In this document: positions 62,162 through 64,000 of the stretch, piece after piece
Position numbering within the stretch: position 1 is the first letter of the stretch
Layout of the letters: each line of letters opens with the position of its first letter
Assembly: GCA_040757835.1 (NCBI GenBank)
Contig: JBFLWJ010000002.1
Span: forward strand, 1-64,000
DNA length: 64,000 nucleotides
Source of the DNA: Actinomycetota bacterium
GTDB lineage: Bacteria; Actinomycetota; Geothermincolia; Geothermincolales; RBG-13-55-18
Reading direction: 5' to 3'
Program-made: the position numbers and the translations under genes
Notes under the pieces: generated by a model
Databases searched by the model: none
The model's input: the letters and a program-made list of their open reading frames with translations, nothing else
What the model was told of the DNA's origin: nothing

Positions 62162-63484
62162 TCATGCACTCCCGGTATTTGGAGCCCTATAGGCTATCTT
62201 GCCGTTCTTCAACGTGCAGTGTATCCTGCCCTTCACCACCCTGCCGTGGAACGGGCAGTTACGCCCCTTTGAGGCAAACTCCCTGGCATCAAGCGTCCAC
62301 GTGCCATCGACGTCCAGCAGCACCAGATCTGCCCGCGCTCCAACGATGATCCCCATGCCGTAATCGGTCGCGGGAACGCCCAGCACCCTCGCGGGACCAC
62401 TGGTCAGGAGTTCGATTAGGCGCGTAAGGTCGAGCGCCCCTGTCAAGACCAGCTCGCTGTAGAGCATGGGGAAGACGCTCTCCATCCCCACCACGCCGAA
62501 GGGCGCATAGTCGAACTCACGCTCCTTATCCTCGAGGGTGTGCGGCGCGTGATCGCTGGCCACGGCATCTATTATGCCGTCGCCGGTTGCCTTGCGCAGC
62601 GCCTGCATGTCTGCCGGTGTGCGCAGTGGCGGGTTTACCTTGAACACGGTATCGTAACCGTCTATATCCCTATCGCTCATGAGCAGGTGGTGTGGCGTGG
62701 CCTCGGCGGTCACCGGGACCCCCCTCTTCTTCGCGTCCCTGAGCATGCGCACCGAGCGCGCCGTGCTCAGGTGAGCCAGGTGCAGGCGGCACCCCGTCTC
62801 CTCGGCGAGCAGAAGATCGCGCGCCACCATGACCTCCTCCGCCAGGGCCGGAATCCCCCTCAGGCCCATGGCGGTGGACACCGCTCCCTCGTTCACCTGG
62901 CCCCCGAGGGACAGGGCTGCGTCCTCGGCATGGGAGATGATAAGGGCGCCGAAGGCCGTCACGTACTCCATGGCCCTGCGCATGAGCCCGGCATCCTGCA
63001 CCCCGCTCCCATCGTCCGAGAAGGCGCATACCCTGGCCGCGCTGAGGTGCATGAGGGCCATCTCTGCGAGCTCGCGCCCTTCTCTACCCCTGGATATGCA
63101 GCCCACGGGGAAGAGGTCCGCCAGTCCCAGTTCCCTGGCCCTGGCTGCGACCGCCTCCGCGATGGCGGCGTTGTCCAGCGGCGGCTCGGTATTGGGCATG
63201 CAGCATACGGCCGTGTATCCCCCATGCAGGGCCGCCTCCAGGCCGCTCTGCAATGTCTCCGCGTCCTCGCGCCCCGGTTCGCGCAGGTGAGCGTGGACCT
63301 CGAGGAAGCCAGGCGCCAGCACCTTCCCCCGCGCATCCAGCACCTCCCTGCCCTCCTTTTCCAGGGTCTTGCCCACCGCGGCGATGCGCCCGCGAGAGAC
63401 GGCAACGTCCATCACCCCGTCCAGCCGGTTGAAGGGGTCGATGAGCCTTGCGCCCTCTATCAGCAGTTCAGGCAACCCTCTCAC
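62162..63484 (-). CDS. pyrC: Dihydroorotase
   Basis: About 440 residues from GTG 63484 (a TTG at 63475 has better spacing). Metal ligands in FLEVHAHLREPG and the C-terminal Asp in VASDHAPHT, with the HAEDAALSL and LHLAHLSTA histidine segments. It closes carbamoyl-aspartate to dihydroorotate. Overlaps pyrB at its start; the carB-like ATG follows the pyrC stop by one base. Confidence 0.94.
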   Translation of the reverse strand: MRGLPELLIEGARLIDPFNRLDGVMDVAVSRGRIAAVGKTLEKEGREVLDARGKVLAPGFLEVHAHLREPGREDAETLQSGLEAALHGGYTAVCCMPNTEPPLDNAAIAEAVAARARELGLADLFPVGCISRGREGRELAEMALMHLSAARVCAFSDDGSGVQDAGLMRRAMEYVTAFGALIISHAEDAALSLGGQVNEGAVSTAMGLRGIPALAEEVMVARDLLLAEETGCRLHLAHLSTARSVRMLRDAKKRGVPVTAEATPHHLLMSDRDIDGYDTVFKVNPPLRTPADMQALRKATGDGIIDAVASDHAPHTLEDKEREFDYAPFGVVGMESVFPMLYSELVLTGALDLTRLIELLTSGPARVLGVPATDYGMGIIVGARADLVLLDVDGTWTLDAREFASKGRNCPFHGRVVKGRIHCTLKNGKIAYRAPNTGSA

Positions 63485-64000
63485 CCCCCTCGGCGCCGCC
63501 CAGTAGCGTGAAGAGCACCGCCATCCGCACCGCGACACCCGACGCCACCTGCGCGGTTATTGCCGCCATGGGGGCATCGGCGACCTCGGAAGCGATCTCT
63601 ACGCCCCGGTTCATAGGGCCAGGGTGCATAACCACCACGCCGGGCCTGGCCTTGCCCAGGCGGCGCGGGTTCAGCTGATAGAGGTGCGTGTATTCCTCGA
63701 GGGAGGGGAACCTCCCCTCCTCCTGTCTCTCCTTCTGTATGCGCAGCATGTAGAGGGCATCGCAGCGCGGGATGACGGCATCGAGATCATGTCCAGTCTC
63801 CACCCCCTCGAGCTCGGCCGGGGGGAGCAGCGTGGGCGGCGCTACCACGAGCACCTCCATGCCCATGGCCCTGCAGGCCTTTATACCGGAACGGGCCACA
63901 CGCGAATGGAGTATGTCACCGACGTAGGCAATAGTGCGGCCCTCCAGGTCTCCCAGCCTGTCACAGAGGGTGAACAGGTCAAGGAGGGCTTGTGTGGGAT
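63468..64000 (-). CDS. pyrB: Aspartate carbamoyltransferase, C-terminal part (runs off the window)
   Basis: The reading frame is open to the right edge and contains the family segments PTQALLDLFTL, RTIAYVGDILHSRVARSG, and VVVMHPGPMNRGVEI. It condenses carbamoyl phosphate with aspartate, the first committed pyrimidine step. Only about the last 177 residues are visible. It heads the operon pyrB-pyrC-carB-like-pyrK-pyrD-pyrF-pyrE. Confidence 0.93.
   Translation of the reverse strand, partial: PTQALLDLFTLCDRLGDLEGRTIAYVGDILHSRVARSGIKACRAMGMEVLVVAPPTLLPPAELEGVETGHDLDAVIPRCDALYMLRIQKERQEEGRFPSLEEYTHLYQLNPRRLGKARPGVVVMHPGPMNRGVEIASEVADAPMAAITAQVASGVAVRMAVLFTLLGGAEGGERVA

Overview
The window is one contiguous high-GC stretch (about 60% GC by eye) of a bacterial chromosome. 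It most likely comes from a deep-branching, anaerobic member of the Actinomycetota, in the style of Geothermincolia or OPB41-type genomes. The lineage call rests on an actinobacterial integration host factor (mihF) in the characteristic order pyrF-pyrE / mihF-gmk-rpoZ-coaBC, on GTG/TTG-rich starts behind strong Shine-Dalgarno sequences, and on tRNAs with encoded CCA. An anaerobic, acyl-CoA and organic-acid metabolism is suggested by an NDP-forming acyl-CoA synthetase alpha subunit, a 2-hydroxyacyl-CoA dehydratase-type activase, a corrinoid protein, several flavin/Fe-S oxidoreductases and many beta-oxidation-type genes. The lineage is an inference; no 16S gene is present.

Layout. 1-2290: rimP-nusA-infB translation/transcription operon on the minus strand, facing a fusA2-type EF-G-like gene (2291-4369). 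4520-9171: HIT hydrolase and thrS, a zinc-ribbon protein, an M48 membrane protease, and tRNA-Val, tRNA-Cys and tRNA-Gly. 9229-18702: a KaiC-like ATPase with a small winged-helix-like partner, a small Cys-rich protein behind a strong promoter and palindromic operator, an acyl-CoA synthetase alpha subunit, a response regulator, a radical SAM protein, an AcuA-like acetyltransferase, a DAHP synthase and a PlsC acyltransferase. 18967-26950: a minus-strand redox block (TPP enzyme, methyltransferase, flavodoxin-like protein, geranylgeranyl-reductase-like flavoprotein, GltD-like Fe-S flavoprotein, GAF protein, dehydratase activase). 27164-31523: plus-strand genes for a short archaeal-type thymidylate-synthase-like protein, an aminotransferase that seems to start at ATC, a homocitrate-synthase-type enzyme and two unknown small proteins. 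31568-46449: a long minus-strand lipid/acyl-CoA region (two acyl-CoA dehydrogenases, TetR regulator, CrtI-like flavoprotein, HAD phosphatase, zinc ADH, enoyl-CoA hydratase/isomerase, LMW phosphatase, macro domain, dienoyl-CoA-reductase-type enzyme, SDR), bracketed by two paralogous proteins of an apparently undescribed duplicated CxxCGxP domain. 46661-53130: DUF2207 membrane protein, DUF169 protein, a His-tailed protein, an acyl-CoA ligase and a solo corrinoid protein. 53164-64000: tRNA-Leu, then coaBC, rpoZ, gmk, mihF and the pyrimidine operon pyrB-pyrC-carB-like-pyrK-pyrD-pyrF-pyrE.

The most unusual items are a shortened, active-site-degenerate CarB homologue sitting in the pyr operon where carA and carB would be expected, with no carA present; the pair of duplicated-domain CxxCGxP/NPxN proteins; a short ThyA-like protein; an apparent ATC start; a leaderless self-palindromic tetR promoter; and an imperfect dispersed repeat with a conserved hairpin found at two loci. 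No CRISPR array, insertion sequence, prophage or rRNA gene was seen.
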